A DNA stretch of 64,000 nt, from assembly GCF_000241345.1 (NCBI RefSeq), contig NZ_BAED01000058.1, forward strand, positions 21,211 through 85,210, written 5' to 3'. Made by a program: the position numbers and the translations under genes. Below are positions 26,327-35,254 of the stretch, one piece after another. A model generated the notes under the pieces. The model saw only the letters and a program-made list of their open reading frames with translations, did no database searches and was not told where the DNA came from. The DNA is from Gordonia amarae NBRC 15530 (GTDB taxonomy: Bacteria; Actinomycetota; Actinomycetes; Mycobacteriales; Mycobacteriaceae). Numbering within the stretch: position 1 is the stretch's first letter; the number at the start of each line of letters is the position of its first letter.

Positions 26327-26507
26327 GTTGTAGCAGACGGCCGCGATTCGGGGTAGATCAACCCTAATCACCTGCGGGTTTGTTTGTGCCGTGTTTGCCG
26401 TACCCATCCCAGAAGTGGAATGCGTTCATCCTGATGCCGGACGACCGCGCCACGCGGGTGCGCGGGGTGCCGGAGGGTTGTCGTAGCCGTCGGGCAGGAT
26501 TGACCGC

Positions 26508-28181
26508 ATGCTCACCGGCGACACCTCGACCCTGCGCAAGGCGCGCGGGGCTTTTTTCACGCCCACGCCCGTCGCCCGGTTCCTCGCCGACTGGGCAGTC
26601 CGCGACCCCTCGGATGCGGTTCTGGAGCCCTCGTGCGGCGAGGCGGTGTTCCTGCACGAGGCCGGCGACAAGGTCGGCGAGCAGGGCCGGCTGGTGGGTG
26701 TCGAACTGCATGCGGCGTCGGCCCGGCAGGCGGCCCGCACGCTCGCCGCCGAGGGCATCGACGCCGACATCCACACCGGGGACTTCTTCGCCCACACCGA
26801 GTTCGGCGGCTACGACGCCGTGGTCGGCAATCCGCCCTATGTGCGCTACCAGGACTTCTCCGGCGCGGACCGGGCCACCGCGCAGCGGGCGGCGCTGCGG
26901 GGCGGGGTGCGGCTGACCAACCTCGCGTCGTCGTGGGCGGCGTTCACCGTGCACGCGGCGCTGCACCTACGGGCGGGCGGGCGGCTGGCCCTGGTACTGC
27001 CGGCGGAGCTGCTGACCGTCAACTACGCCGGTGCGGTGCGCCGGTTCCTGATGGACCGGTTCTCGCACGTCGAGCTGGTGCTGTTCACCGAGCGGGTGAT
27101 CCCGGAGGTGCAGGAGGAGGTGATCCTGCTCCTGGCCGACGGCTACGCGCCCGGGACCGGGGTGTCGGGCACCGACCACATGATCGTGCGGTCGCTGCAC
27201 AACGCCGACGATCTGGGGGCGCTCGCCGCCGAGAGTCCGGCCCGGCGCTGGATGCCCACCGACAAGTCGGCCAAGTGGTCGGCCGGGCTGCTGTCGGCCG
27301 ACGGCCTCGACACCTACACGCGCGCGCTGGGCGAGGCGGGCTTCGCCGGGCTCCAGACCTGGGGCGAGACAACTCTCGGCATGGTGACCGGCAACAACCG
27401 GTTCTTCACCCTCTCCCCCGCCAAGGCCGCCGAACTCGGCCTGGCGGCCACCGACACCATCGCATTGTCCCCACCGGGATCGCGGCATCTGCGCACGATG
27501 AACCTGACTGCCGCACAACTGGCCTCGCTCGCTGCGGACGGTCAGGCGACCCTGCTGTTCCGGCCCCCGGCCACTCCCTCGCGGGCGGCGAGACACTACA
27601 TCCGCTCGGGTGTGGATCTCGACGTTCACCAGGCGTACAAATGCCGGGTGCGTACGCCGTGGTGGCGGGTGCCGTACCTGAAACCGGCCGATCTGCTGCT
27701 CACCTACATGAACGCCGACACCCCGAGGTTGGCGTCCAACCAGGCGCGCGCACACCACCTCAACTCGGTGCACGGGGTCTACCTGCGCCCCGATCTGCGT
27801 GCCGACGGGATGAGTCTGCTGCCATTGGCCTCGCTCAACTCGCTGACCCTGCTGGGCGCCGAGCTTGTGGGCAGGCCGTACGGCGGCGGCATGCTGAAGA
27901 TCGAGCCGCGCGAGGCCGACCAGCTGCCCGTCCCCGCTCCGCAGCTCGTGCGGGCGCACGCGGCCGAGCTGCGAGCGATCCGGCCCGCGGTGCGGCGGCG
28001 GTTGCGGGCGGGTGACCTGACCGGTGCGGCCGAGTTGGTTGATCATGTGCTGCTCACCGGTGCGATGGCACTGTCGGCCCCGCAACTGGACGCACTGCGC
28101 TCCGACCACGCTCACCTGTCCTCGCGGCGTAAGGCGCGTGGCCGGTCCGCGACGCCGGGAGGCCGCGCCGGTGGCGAATGA
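26508..28181 (+). CDS. Class I N6-adenine DNA methyltransferase (Eco57I/TaqI-like)
   Basis: A 557-residue methyltransferase. Motif X is RGAFFTPTPVARFLADW. Motif I is VLEPSCGEAVF, the S-adenosylmethionine site. Motif IV is VVGNPPYVRYQDF; NPPY is diagnostic of N6-adenine (gamma-class) enzymes. The second half is a target-recognition region (residues about 250-480) with no family I can name. It overlaps by 11 bp the next gene, a probable restriction enzyme, so the pair is a type II restriction-modification system. It lies divergent from the KstR-controlled operon, in ordinary high-G+C sequence. The target sequence cannot be inferred. Confidence 0.85.
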   Translation: MLTGDTSTLRKARGAFFTPTPVARFLADWAVRDPSDAVLEPSCGEAVFLHEAGDKVGEQGRLVGVELHAASARQAARTLAAEGIDADIHTGDFFAHTEFGGYDAVVGNPPYVRYQDFSGADRATAQRAALRGGVRLTNLASSWAAFTVHAALHLRAGGRLALVLPAELLTVNYAGAVRRFLMDRFSHVELVLFTERVIPEVQEEVILLLADGYAPGTGVSGTDHMIVRSLHNADDLGALAAESPARRWMPTDKSAKWSAGLLSADGLDTYTRALGEAGFAGLQTWGETTLGMVTGNNRFFTLSPAKAAELGLAATDTIALSPPGSRHLRTMNLTAAQLASLAADGQATLLFRPPATPSRAARHYIRSGVDLDVHQAYKCRVRTPWWRVPYLKPADLLLTYMNADTPRLASNQARAHHLNSVHGVYLRPDLRADGMSLLPLASLNSLTLLGAELVGRPYGGGMLKIEPREADQLPVPAPQLVRAHAAELRAIRPAVRRRLRAGDLTGAAELVDHVLLTGAMALSAPQLDALRSDHAHLSSRRKARGRSATPGGRAGGE

Positions 28182-29256
28182 GCCGAGCGCCAAGAGCCGG
28201 GCCTGGCCGCTGTTCGACGCGATCGTCGCCGGCGCCGACGGCCGCCAGAGGAACCCGTGGGCTTCGGACGCCGGCGGTGACCTGCGGTTCTGTCCCGACT
28301 ACGCCACCCTGGAGAAGCTGCTGGCGGTGCCACTGCTGCTGTCCGCGTCGTCGCAGTCGGGCGTACCCGCGCTCGCGATCGACGTGTGGGTGGCGTACGA
28401 GCTGCGCCGCGCCGGACTCGACCCGGATGCCGTGTGGCCGCGGGAGCAGGCGCCCCGGGTCGTCGACCGCGACGTGCTGCGGTTCATCGAATCGCTGCCC
28501 AAACCGCAGCGCGCCGAACTGATCGCCCGGCTCGCACGCGGTTCGGGATCGGTGGCGTCGGCGTCGGCCAACATCCTGGGCAAGAACTATCTCAAACAGG
28601 TCGACGTGCTGATGACGTCGTGGCAGACCGGGCCGGAACTGCTGATCTCCACCAAGCGGATGGACTCGTCGTTCGGTAAGAACGCCGCCAACCGCGTCGA
28701 GGAGTCCTACGGCGACGCCAAGAACCTGGCACTGCGGCATCCGTTGGCCGCCTTGGGTTTTGTCTACAGCCTGCGGTCGACCGCCTACACGCAGGAGCGC
28801 TACCACTTCGACTGGCTGGTGGATCTGCTCACCAAACTCGGCCGCGAGGACGACGCCTACGACGCGTGTGCGCTGATCGTGCCCGAATGGGAGGGCATCG
28901 AGGTGCCGGACGAGCCGGACACCGTTCCCGAGCCCGAGGTTCCCGAGCTGTTCCCGGAGCTGTTCGCCGCACCCGAACCCGAGGACGAGCCGGGACTGTT
29001 CGAACTCGATCTGCCCGCTCCCCCGGCCGACGCCCCCACACCCGCCCAGGCGCTGCCGATCGACCGGCTGCCGACGGTGCGGCTACGGCACGATCTGGTG
29101 CCCGACGAACTCAGTCCGGCAAGGTTTTTCACCGAGATGCTGACCATCGTGCTGTACAACAGCACCGTCGCCCAGCACCGGGAGGCCCGGACGCTGCGCG
29201 ATCAGGCCCGGAATACACCCGCGGCACCTCGCGCGGATTCAGCGGACACGCACTAA
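28171..29256 (+). CDS. probable type II restriction endonuclease, unrecognised family
   Basis: A 361-residue protein starting GTG 28171 (VANEPSAKSRAW), inside the 3' end of the methyltransferase gene. I do not recognise the family. The likely catalytic region is GPELLISTKRMDSSFGKNAANR at about residues 153-175 (given here as GPELLISTKRM and DSSFGKNAANR), which looks like a PD-(D/E)xK strand (acidic residue, hydrophobic strand, xK). The following RVEESYGDAKNLALRHPL is helical. Then comes a proline/glutamate-rich low-complexity stretch (about 245-300: PEPEVPELFPELF) and a C-terminal helical part. The pairing with a methyltransferase is the main argument. Its stop overlaps the stop of the convergent YCII gene. 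Confidence 0.55.
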   Translation: MANEPSAKSRAWPLFDAIVAGADGRQRNPWASDAGGDLRFCPDYATLEKLLAVPLLLSASSQSGVPALAIDVWVAYELRRAGLDPDAVWPREQAPRVVDRDVLRFIESLPKPQRAELIARLARGSGSVASASANILGKNYLKQVDVLMTSWQTGPELLISTKRMDSSFGKNAANRVEESYGDAKNLALRHPLAALGFVYSLRSTAYTQERYHFDWLVDLLTKLGREDDAYDACALIVPEWEGIEVPDEPDTVPEPEVPELFPELFAAPEPEDEPGLFELDLPAPPADAPTPAQALPIDRLPTVRLRHDLVPDELSPARFFTEMLTIVLYNSTVAQHREARTLRDQARNTPAAPRADSADTH

Positions 29257-29552
29257 ACGGGGAAACCGTCTGCCGGGTGGACTTCGAAGGTGTACCTGCC
29301 CGCGACGACGGCCGGGTCGGCGGCGACGATCGCGGTGGCGGCCTCCACGCCGGCGGGAATCACGGCGATGCCACTGATCAGCGGGTTGTCGCCGGCCTCC
29401 AGCAGCGCGGGCAGCCGGCCCTCGGGAGCGGCGAAATTGTTGATCCAGCCGACCAGCAGCTCCGAGTCGGGCACGGCGTCGGAGCCGTGTTCGGGGCCGG
29501 GCTTCAGGATGACGACGCTGTAGGGCGTGTCGGGTGCGGTCTGCTCACTCAC
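29253..29552 (-). CDS. YCII-related small protein
   Basis: A 99-residue alpha/beta-barrel protein of the YCII type (dimeric ferredoxin-like fold). It contains YSVVILKPGPEHG near the N-terminus, an internal LISGIAVIPAGVEAATA and the end GRYTFEVHPADGFPV. YCII-related proteins are thought to act as small ligand-binding or isomerase-like proteins. The start is GTG 29552 with an AAAGGAG ribosome site 7 bp upstream; an in-frame ATG much further up has none. The stop shares bases with the stop of the convergent endonuclease gene. No partner gene points to a substrate. Confidence 0.75.
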   Translation of the reverse strand: MSEQTAPDTPYSVVILKPGPEHGSDAVPDSELLVGWINNFAAPEGRLPALLEAGDNPLISGIAVIPAGVEAATAIVAADPAVVAGRYTFEVHPADGFPV

Positions 29553-29705
29553 GAAGATCTCCTTTGGCGGCCGACGACGCTGTCGGCGCGAGACGACTGG
29601 CCGGAGGTCGGCATTGGTCGACTGTAACCTGTTCCACATTCGGCGAGGCAGTCGGCTGCGAGGCACGGCACGGCCGTCGGGCCGGACGGCCCCGATCGTC
29701 CCCGC

Positions 29706-30644
29706 TCAGTCGAACGAGTACTCGATGCCGGTCAGGTCTTCGGCGGTCTCCCAGAGTCGTTGCGCGACAGCGGGATCGACAGCCCTGTCGGCGGGGCTGA
29801 CGAGCACGGGCGCACCGGTGGCCTCCAGCCGCCCGGACGGGCCGTAGAACTGCCCGCCGAAGGCCGCCGGATCGGTGGCGGCCCGCAGTGCCGGCAGCGC
29901 ACCCTTGTCGGGTTCCTGGACGAAGGTGTTCAGCAGCCAGCGCATGTTGGGACTGGTGAATGCCCAGTTCAGGACCTTGTTCTGGTCACGCATGACGCCG
30001 CTGTAGCTCGCCCCGGGGTGCGCGGCCAGCGACGCGCCGGGCATGCCCTCGGCGGCCAGTCTGCGTTGCAGTTCGATCGCGAACATGAGTTCGGCCAGCT
30101 TCGACCGCGCATACGCCGCGGGCACCGAGTAGCCCCGGTCCATCCGCAGGTCGTCGAAGTCGATGGCACCCTTGCGGTGCACCGCGCTCGTCACGGTGAC
30201 CACCCGTCCGACACTGGTGTTGATGCGGTCGAGCAACAGCCCGGTGAGCGCGAAATGACCGAGGAAATTGGTGCCGAAGTCCAGCTCGAACCCGTCGGCC
30301 GTGAGCTGCCATTCCCGGCTCATCACACCGGCGTTGTTGATCAGGATGTCGATCTGCCGGTGGCTGCCGCGGATCAGGCCTACGGCCTCACGCACCGAGC
30401 CGAGATCGCTCAGGTCGAGGCGGACGATGGACAGTTGCGCGTCCGGTTCACCGGCCGCGATATCGTCCGCGGCGGCCTTCGCGGCGTCCACGTTGCGGCA
30501 GGCCAGCACCACCGTCGCGCCCAGTCGCGACAGCCCACGCGCGGTTTCCAGACCGAGCCCGCTGTTGGCCCCGGTGACCACGGCGGTCTTGCCGTCGAGT
30601 CGGGGTGCGTCTGCCAACGTCCATCCGCCGCCGGATCTGGGCAC
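29706..30644 (-). CDS. short-chain dehydrogenase/reductase
   Basis: A 312-residue SDR of the retinol-dehydrogenase-like group. The NAD(P)-binding motif is TGANSGLGLETARGL near residue 24. A basic residue after the second strand (ACRNVDAAK) suggests NADP(H) preference. NNAGVM is the structural motif, and the catalytic tetrad includes YARSK, with Ser in TSAVHRKG. The start is GTG 30644 with GAGGAGA as the ribosome site. The likely role is oxidation or reduction of a hydrophobic alcohol or ketone. It is monocistronic here, and the mycofactocin hallmark of the SDRs at 6.7-8.4 kb is absent, so it is not of that family. Confidence 0.85.
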   Translation of the reverse strand: MPRSGGGWTLADAPRLDGKTAVVTGANSGLGLETARGLSRLGATVVLACRNVDAAKAAADDIAAGEPDAQLSIVRLDLSDLGSVREAVGLIRGSHRQIDILINNAGVMSREWQLTADGFELDFGTNFLGHFALTGLLLDRINTSVGRVVTVTSAVHRKGAIDFDDLRMDRGYSVPAAYARSKLAELMFAIELQRRLAAEGMPGASLAAHPGASYSGVMRDQNKVLNWAFTSPNMRWLLNTFVQEPDKGALPALRAATDPAAFGGQFYGPSGRLEATGAPVLVSPADRAVDPAVAQRLWETAEDLTGIEYSFD

Positions 30645-30766
30645 GGTGTCTCCTCATCTGGTGGTGGGCCGCCTGCGGTGAGCTGTCCGGCCGTGAGCCC
30701 GTTCACTCGTCCTCAGACAGGGTGCCACATACGGCACCGAGACCGGGACAGCTGAGGGGACCTGAG

Positions 30767-30943
30767 ATGGGGACGACCGACCGTCGGCCGACGGCGGCGG
30801 GCGTGGTGTCGCGGGCGCTGCTCGCGCTGGGGCCGGCACCTCGTTCGGCGGTCGCCAGACATGCCGGGCTGTCGCCGATATCGCGGGCACAGTACTCGCA
30901 TCGCCGATCGTGCCCCATCGCAGCACGTCCGGGGCCGAGCTGA
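30767..30943 (+). pseudogene. possible N-terminal remnant of a ROK/MarR-type regulator
   Basis: The reading MGTTDRRPTAAGVVSRALLA followed by GPAPRSAVARHAGLSP resembles the winged helix that opens ROK-family repressors (…LLALGPASRSELARRTGLSP…). It breaks off after ~55 residues, and no sugar-kinase-like body follows. It is the only recognisable content in the 440-bp gap 30645-31084. The rest of the gap shows nothing I can name. It would fit a decayed regulator of the adjacent ABC system, but the evidence is one short motif. Confidence 0.3.
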
Positions 30944-31084
30944 TCGGCGAGTCGGCCGTTGCCTGCGCACCCTGTACGACGATCCGCTGCCGGCATTCGG
31001 CAATCATCGACCCGTCTTGCAACCCGACTAATTTTAACCTGACCGAATATTGAGATAGCGCCGCGATTTCGACACGATCGGAAT

Positions 31085-32164
31085 ATGTCAAGAGCCAAGC
31101 GTCCGCTGTCCCGGAGATATTCTCGACCGATCACCCGCGTCGTGATCGGTTGCGTTGCCACGGCGCTCACGCTCACATCGTGCGCGGACAGCGGTGAGCA
31201 GCTGGACGAGAGCAAGGCCCTGCCCACCACCGTCGCACCGGACGCCGAAATCTCTGTTGCGACAGCCAAAACCAAGGTAGCACTGACCGCAAATGGAGAG
31301 ATCGGAAAGATTCCGTTCAGAGTAAAGAATTGGGCGGCCATCACCGGCGGACCCGATGTCATCCAGGGATTCAAGGGCGGATCCGTGGACCTGGCCACCA
31401 ATGCCGGAATGCCCTCCATTCAGGCGCACACCCAAGGGGTGAAAACCAAGATCGTCGCCGTCCAGGTACGTTCACTGCCGACTCAGAAACTGGCCACCGC
31501 ACCCGGCACCGATATTTCCACCCTCCAGGACCTGCGCGGCAAACGCATCGCCTTCTCCGCCGGGCAGGCGCAGGGACTCGTGGTGCTCCAATCGCTGAAG
31601 GATGCCGGACTGAGTGTCGACGACGTGACACTCGTCGAACTCAACAGCCCCCAGTTCCTGACCGCGCTGCAGGGCAAGCAGGTCGACGTCGCACCACTCG
31701 GTGAGCCGGTTCTGACCAAGTACCTCAAGGAGTTCGGCCCCGAAGGGGCACGCTCGATCCACACCGATGCCCTGGATGCCCTGAGCGTGTTGTGGGCGCC
31801 GGTATCGGCCCTCGCCGACGACAAGAAGCTTTCCGCCATCACCGAATTCGCCAAACTCTGGGCCAAGGGCGAGGTCTGGCAGTGGGAGAATCCGGATAAG
31901 TGGATCGACGCGTACTACGTCAAGGATCAGGGTGTGACCGCCGACGACGGTCGGCGCATCATCGATTCTCTCGGGCAGCCGTACTTCCCCACCGACTGGA
32001 CCGACGCCATCAAATGGGAACAGGACACCGTCGACCTCGTCACCGATGCGGGCCTGTTCGGCGGTAAATCCTTCGACGCCTCCGAACTGTTCGACCGGCG
32101 CTTCGAAAAGGTCATCGCCGGCGCGATTCCCGACAAGTACAAGACCGCACCGGTGGTGAGGTGA
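31085..32164 (+). CDS. ABC transporter substrate-binding lipoprotein, SsuA/TauA-like
   Basis: A 359-residue solute-binding lipoprotein. After a basic N-terminus (MSRAKRPLSRRYSR) and a hydrophobic stretch comes the lipobox LTSC, so the mature protein begins at a lipidated Cys near residue 33. The NMT1/THI5-like fold follows, with FKGGSVDLATNAGMPSIQAH and LRGKRIAFSAGQAQG typical of aliphatic-sulfonate or taurine binders. Translation starts at ATG 31085. It heads an operon with a permease (1-bp gap), an ATPase and an FMN-type monooxygenase. That set is diagnostic of sulfonate or related organosulfur assimilation. Confidence 0.87.
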   Translation: MSRAKRPLSRRYSRPITRVVIGCVATALTLTSCADSGEQLDESKALPTTVAPDAEISVATAKTKVALTANGEIGKIPFRVKNWAAITGGPDVIQGFKGGSVDLATNAGMPSIQAHTQGVKTKIVAVQVRSLPTQKLATAPGTDISTLQDLRGKRIAFSAGQAQGLVVLQSLKDAGLSVDDVTLVELNSPQFLTALQGKQVDVAPLGEPVLTKYLKEFGPEGARSIHTDALDALSVLWAPVSALADDKKLSAITEFAKLWAKGEVWQWENPDKWIDAYYVKDQGVTADDGRRIIDSLGQPYFPTDWTDAIKWEQDTVDLVTDAGLFGGKSFDASELFDRRFEKVIAGAIPDKYKTAPVVR

Positions 32165-32165
32165 G

Positions 32166-33044
32166 ATGACCACCGTCACCACCGGATCCCGGTCCGGAAC
32201 AACCATCGCGCCAACTGCGTCCACCACCGGTGCCGGTGACACAACGGGTTTCGTCACCCGACCACGACGTCGGCAACTGGGTCGGCGCCGCGAGGTCCCG
32301 TTCGGCAAGCTCCTCGGCGTCGCACTGCTGCTGGCCTTCTGGTCACTGGGCGCCTACCTGGGCTGGTTCGATCCGCGAAAACTGTCCGCGCCGTGGACCA
32401 TCGTGTCGACCGGATGGGACCTGCTCGTCGACGGCCCGCTCATCGACAACACCCTGATCTCGCTGCGGCGGGCCGGTCTGGGCATCGTCTTCGGCCTGGC
32501 CCTGGGCACCGCGCTGGCGGTCCTGGCCGGCCTGTCCCGGCTGGGTGAGGCCACCGTTGACGGCCTGGTGCAGCTCAAGCGGTCGATCCCGACGCTCGGC
32601 CTGATCCCCCTGCTGATCCTGTGGCTGGGTATCGGTGAGGGGTTCAAGGTCATCATCATCACCCTCGGGGTGCTGGTGTCGATCTACGTGCCCACCCACT
32701 CCGCGCTCATCGGGATCGACCGGCGGCTGGTGGAACTGTCCGAGATGCAGAACGTGTCGCGACCGGCGTTCATCCGCAATGTGGTGCTTCCGGGGTCGTT
32801 GCCCGGCTGGTTCCTCGGCCTGCGGCTGGCGGTCACCGGCGCCTGGCTGTCGCTGATCGTCGTCGAATCGGTCAATGCCACCGACGGTTTGGGCAAGATG
32901 ATGCAGAACGCCCAGTACTACGGACAATCCGACGTCATCATGGTCGGCCTGCTCGTGTACGCCGTGTTCGGCCTGACCGCAGATTCCCTCATCCGCATCG
33001 CTGAACGAAAGGTGCTGTCGTGGCGTCAATCATTGGTCGACTGA
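32166..33044 (+). CDS. ABC transporter permease, SsuC/TauC-like
   Basis: A 292-residue BPD-type inner-membrane permease. The N-terminal ~50 residues are cytoplasmic and Thr/Arg-rich. There follow about six membrane segments, including LLGVALLLAFWSLGAYLGW near residue 52 and LGLIPLLILWLGIGEGFK in mid-protein. The EAA-type coupling loop is near LVELSEMQNVSRPAFIRNVV, which fits SsuC. The 3' end overlaps the ATPase start by 25 bp. Downstream coding reaches into the palindromic repeat region. The role is the membrane channel of the sulfonate importer. Confidence 0.87.
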   Translation: MTTVTTGSRSGTTIAPTASTTGAGDTTGFVTRPRRRQLGRRREVPFGKLLGVALLLAFWSLGAYLGWFDPRKLSAPWTIVSTGWDLLVDGPLIDNTLISLRRAGLGIVFGLALGTALAVLAGLSRLGEATVDGLVQLKRSIPTLGLIPLLILWLGIGEGFKVIIITLGVLVSIYVPTHSALIGIDRRLVELSEMQNVSRPAFIRNVVLPGSLPGWFLGLRLAVTGAWLSLIVVESVNATDGLGKMMQNAQYYGQSDVIMVGLLVYAVFGLTADSLIRIAERKVLSWRQSLVD

Positions 33045-33841
33045 AGGTCGAAGTCTTGCGGGGTTTCGAGGCTCGTCGCTTGCGCTCCTCGCACCTCAAC
33101 CAGCAGCGGGTGCGGACCGCCGAGGACGGTTCGGTCGAACTACGGGGACTGACCAGGAATTTCGGTGACGATGACATTCTCAAGGGCATCGATCTGACCA
33201 TTCCCGACGGCCAGTTCGTGGCACTGCTCGGGCGCAGCGGATCGGGCAAGTCGACGTTGCTGCGGGCGATCGCGGGACTCGATCACAGCGTGGCCGGGTC
33301 CGGTCTGCTCCGGGTTCCCGAACGCACGGCGATGGTGTTCCAGGATTCCCGGCTGCTGCCGTGGCAGCGGGTGCTGCCGAATGTGCTGTACGGACAGCCG
33401 CGATCGGCCCGGCCCCGGGGCGTCGACCTGCTCGCCGAGGTGGGCCTGGCCGGTCGGGAGAAGTCCTGGCCCAACAGCCTTTCCGGTGGTGAGCAGCAGC
33501 GGGTGTCGCTGGCCCGGGCACTGGCCGGTGAGCCGCAACTGCTCCTGGCCGACGAACCGTTCGGCGCCCTCGACGCGCTCACCCGCATCAAGATGCACGG
33601 GCTGCTGCGCACGCTGGTGCGGACCCACCGGCCGACCGTACTACTGGTCACCCACGACGTCGACGAGGCGATCAGCCTGGCCCAGCGGGTGCTGGTGTTG
33701 CAGTCCGGCCGGATCGGCCGCGACGTGACCATCGACCTGCCCGAACCCCGCGACGCCACCGATCCCGGATTCCAGCGGATCAGGCGTGATCTGCTCGCTG
33801 CGTTGGGTGTCGAACAGACTGCCCCACAACCTGTTCCGTGA
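33020..33841 (+). CDS. ABC transporter ATP-binding protein, SsuB/TauB-like
   Basis: A 273-residue ATPase. Walker A is LGRSGSGKSTLL, the Q-loop is VFQDSRLL, the signature is LSGGEQQRVSLARAL, Walker B is LLLADEPFGALDAL and the H-loop is THDVDEA. It starts at GTG 33020 inside the permease gene, with GAAAGG 7 bp upstream, a convincing ribosome site. Unusually, codons about 15-28 are read through palindromic repeat copy D, giving GFEARRLRSSHLNQ ahead of the conserved domain, which begins SVELRGLTRNF. The extra peptide is not part of the family. It powers the sulfonate importer. Confidence 0.87.
   Translation: MASIIGRLKVEVLRGFEARRLRSSHLNQQRVRTAEDGSVELRGLTRNFGDDDILKGIDLTIPDGQFVALLGRSGSGKSTLLRAIAGLDHSVAGSGLLRVPERTAMVFQDSRLLPWQRVLPNVLYGQPRSARPRGVDLLAEVGLAGREKSWPNSLSGGEQQRVSLARALAGEPQLLLADEPFGALDALTRIKMHGLLRTLVRTHRPTVLLVTHDVDEAISLAQRVLVLQSGRIGRDVTIDLPEPRDATDPGFQRIRRDLLAALGVEQTAPQPVP
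33062..33101. repeat. single arm of the dispersed palindromic element, copy D
   Basis: A lone 40-bp arm (GGTTTCGAGGCTCGTCGCTT … CACCTCAACC) inside the ATPase gene, in frame. No second arm is nearby. Confidence 0.8.
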
Positions 33842-33905
33842 CCTATACGGCATCGGCCGCACGTCCCGGAGCGACACCGTCCACCATCACCATGAAAGGT
33901 TCGTC

Positions 33906-35252
33906 ATGCCCCGCAAGCTTCACCTCAACGCTTTCCTGATGTCGACCGGGCACCACGAGGCGTCGTGGCGCCTGCCCGAATCCGATCCGCTCGCCCATCT
34001 GAGCGCCGAACACTACATCCACCTGGCGCAGACCGCCGAACGCGGCCACTTCGATTCGATCTTCTTCGCTGATTCTCCTGTGCTGCAGGGTGAACCGGGA
34101 CGACGGCCGGCGGGCAAGCTGGAACCCACCATCCTGCTGACGGCGATCGCGGCGCGCACCTCCAAGATCGGCCTCATCGCCACGGCGTCAACGAGCTACA
34201 ACGACCCGTACAACCTGGCCCGCCGGTTCGCCTCCGTCGACTGGGTGTCCGGGGGCCGGGTCGGCTGGAACATCGTCACCACCGCCGGTGCCGACGCCGC
34301 CCGCAACTTCGGCCTCGACGACACCCCCGATCACGCCCAGCGGTACGAGAAGGCCGCCGAATTCGTCGATGTGGCCACCAAACTGTGGGACAGCTGGGAC
34401 GACGACGCCTTCATCGGCGACAAGGAACTCGGCATCCACTCCGACCCGGACAAGGTGCACGCCACCGACCACGTCGGCCGGTTCTTCCGGGTTGCCGGAC
34501 CGCTGAACGTGCCCCGCTCACCGCAGGCGTATCCCGTTCTGGTGCAGGCGGGTTCGTCGGAGGACGGCAAGAACTTCGCCGCCCGCTACGCCGAGGCCGT
34601 GTTCACCGCCCAGCAGACCGTCGACGACGGCAAGGCGTTCTACGGCGACCTCAAGGAGCGCACCCGCAGGCTCGGCCGCGACCCGGAGACCATCAAGATC
34701 CTGCCCGGTATCGTGCCCGTCATCGGCGACACCGAGACGCACGCCCGCGAACTCGACGAGGAACTGACCCGGCTGATCCTGCCGGAGTTCCAGCGCCGCA
34801 ACCTCGCCGAAAGGTTCAAGCTGCCGGTGGAGGCGCTCGACCTCGACAGTCCGCTGCCCGCGGATCTGCCCACCGAGGACGAGATCCAGGGCGCCAAGAG
34901 CCGCTTCACGCTGATCGTGAATCTGGCCCGGCGCGAACAACTCACGGTGCGTCAGCTCATCGCCCGACTCGGCGGCGGACGCGGGCACCGGACGTTCGCC
35001 GGCACCGCCGAGCAGGTGGCCGACACCATCGAAGAATGGTTCACCTCCGGCGCGGCCGACGGCTTCAACGTGATGCCGGCGGTGCTGCCGTCCGGGCTCG
35101 AGCGGTTCGTCGATGAGGTGGTACCGATCCTGGTGCAGCGCGGCCTGTTCCGCAGCGAGTACGAAACCTCAACTCTGCGTGAGCATTATGGACTCCCCCG
35201 GCCCGCCAGCCGGTTCTCCGCCGATTCCGGGGAGACCACGATCGCCCTGTGA
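33906..35252 (+). CDS. FMN-dependent monooxygenase, NtaA/SnaA/DszA family
   Basis: A 448-residue LLM-class two-component monooxygenase. LHLNAFLMSTGHHEASWR at the N-terminus, FFADSPVLQGE, VSGGRVGWNIVTTAGADAARNFG and QAGSSEDGKNFAARYAEAVF are hallmarks of the nitrilotriacetate/DszA/SnaA branch, which uses reduced FMN from a separate reductase. Following an SsuABC-like importer, the likely reaction is oxidative C-S cleavage of an imported organosulfur compound. No flavin reductase gene is seen in the operon. ATG 33906 is chosen after AAAGGTTCGTC; an upstream in-frame start would overlap the ATPase stop region. The specific sulfur source is unknown. Confidence 0.87.
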   Translation: MPRKLHLNAFLMSTGHHEASWRLPESDPLAHLSAEHYIHLAQTAERGHFDSIFFADSPVLQGEPGRRPAGKLEPTILLTAIAARTSKIGLIATASTSYNDPYNLARRFASVDWVSGGRVGWNIVTTAGADAARNFGLDDTPDHAQRYEKAAEFVDVATKLWDSWDDDAFIGDKELGIHSDPDKVHATDHVGRFFRVAGPLNVPRSPQAYPVLVQAGSSEDGKNFAARYAEAVFTAQQTVDDGKAFYGDLKERTRRLGRDPETIKILPGIVPVIGDTETHARELDEELTRLILPEFQRRNLAERFKLPVEALDLDSPLPADLPTEDEIQGAKSRFTLIVNLARREQLTVRQLIARLGGGRGHRTFAGTAEQVADTIEEWFTSGAADGFNVMPAVLPSGLERFVDEVVPILVQRGLFRSEYETSTLREHYGLPRPASRFSADSGETTIAL

Positions 35253-35254
35253 GA

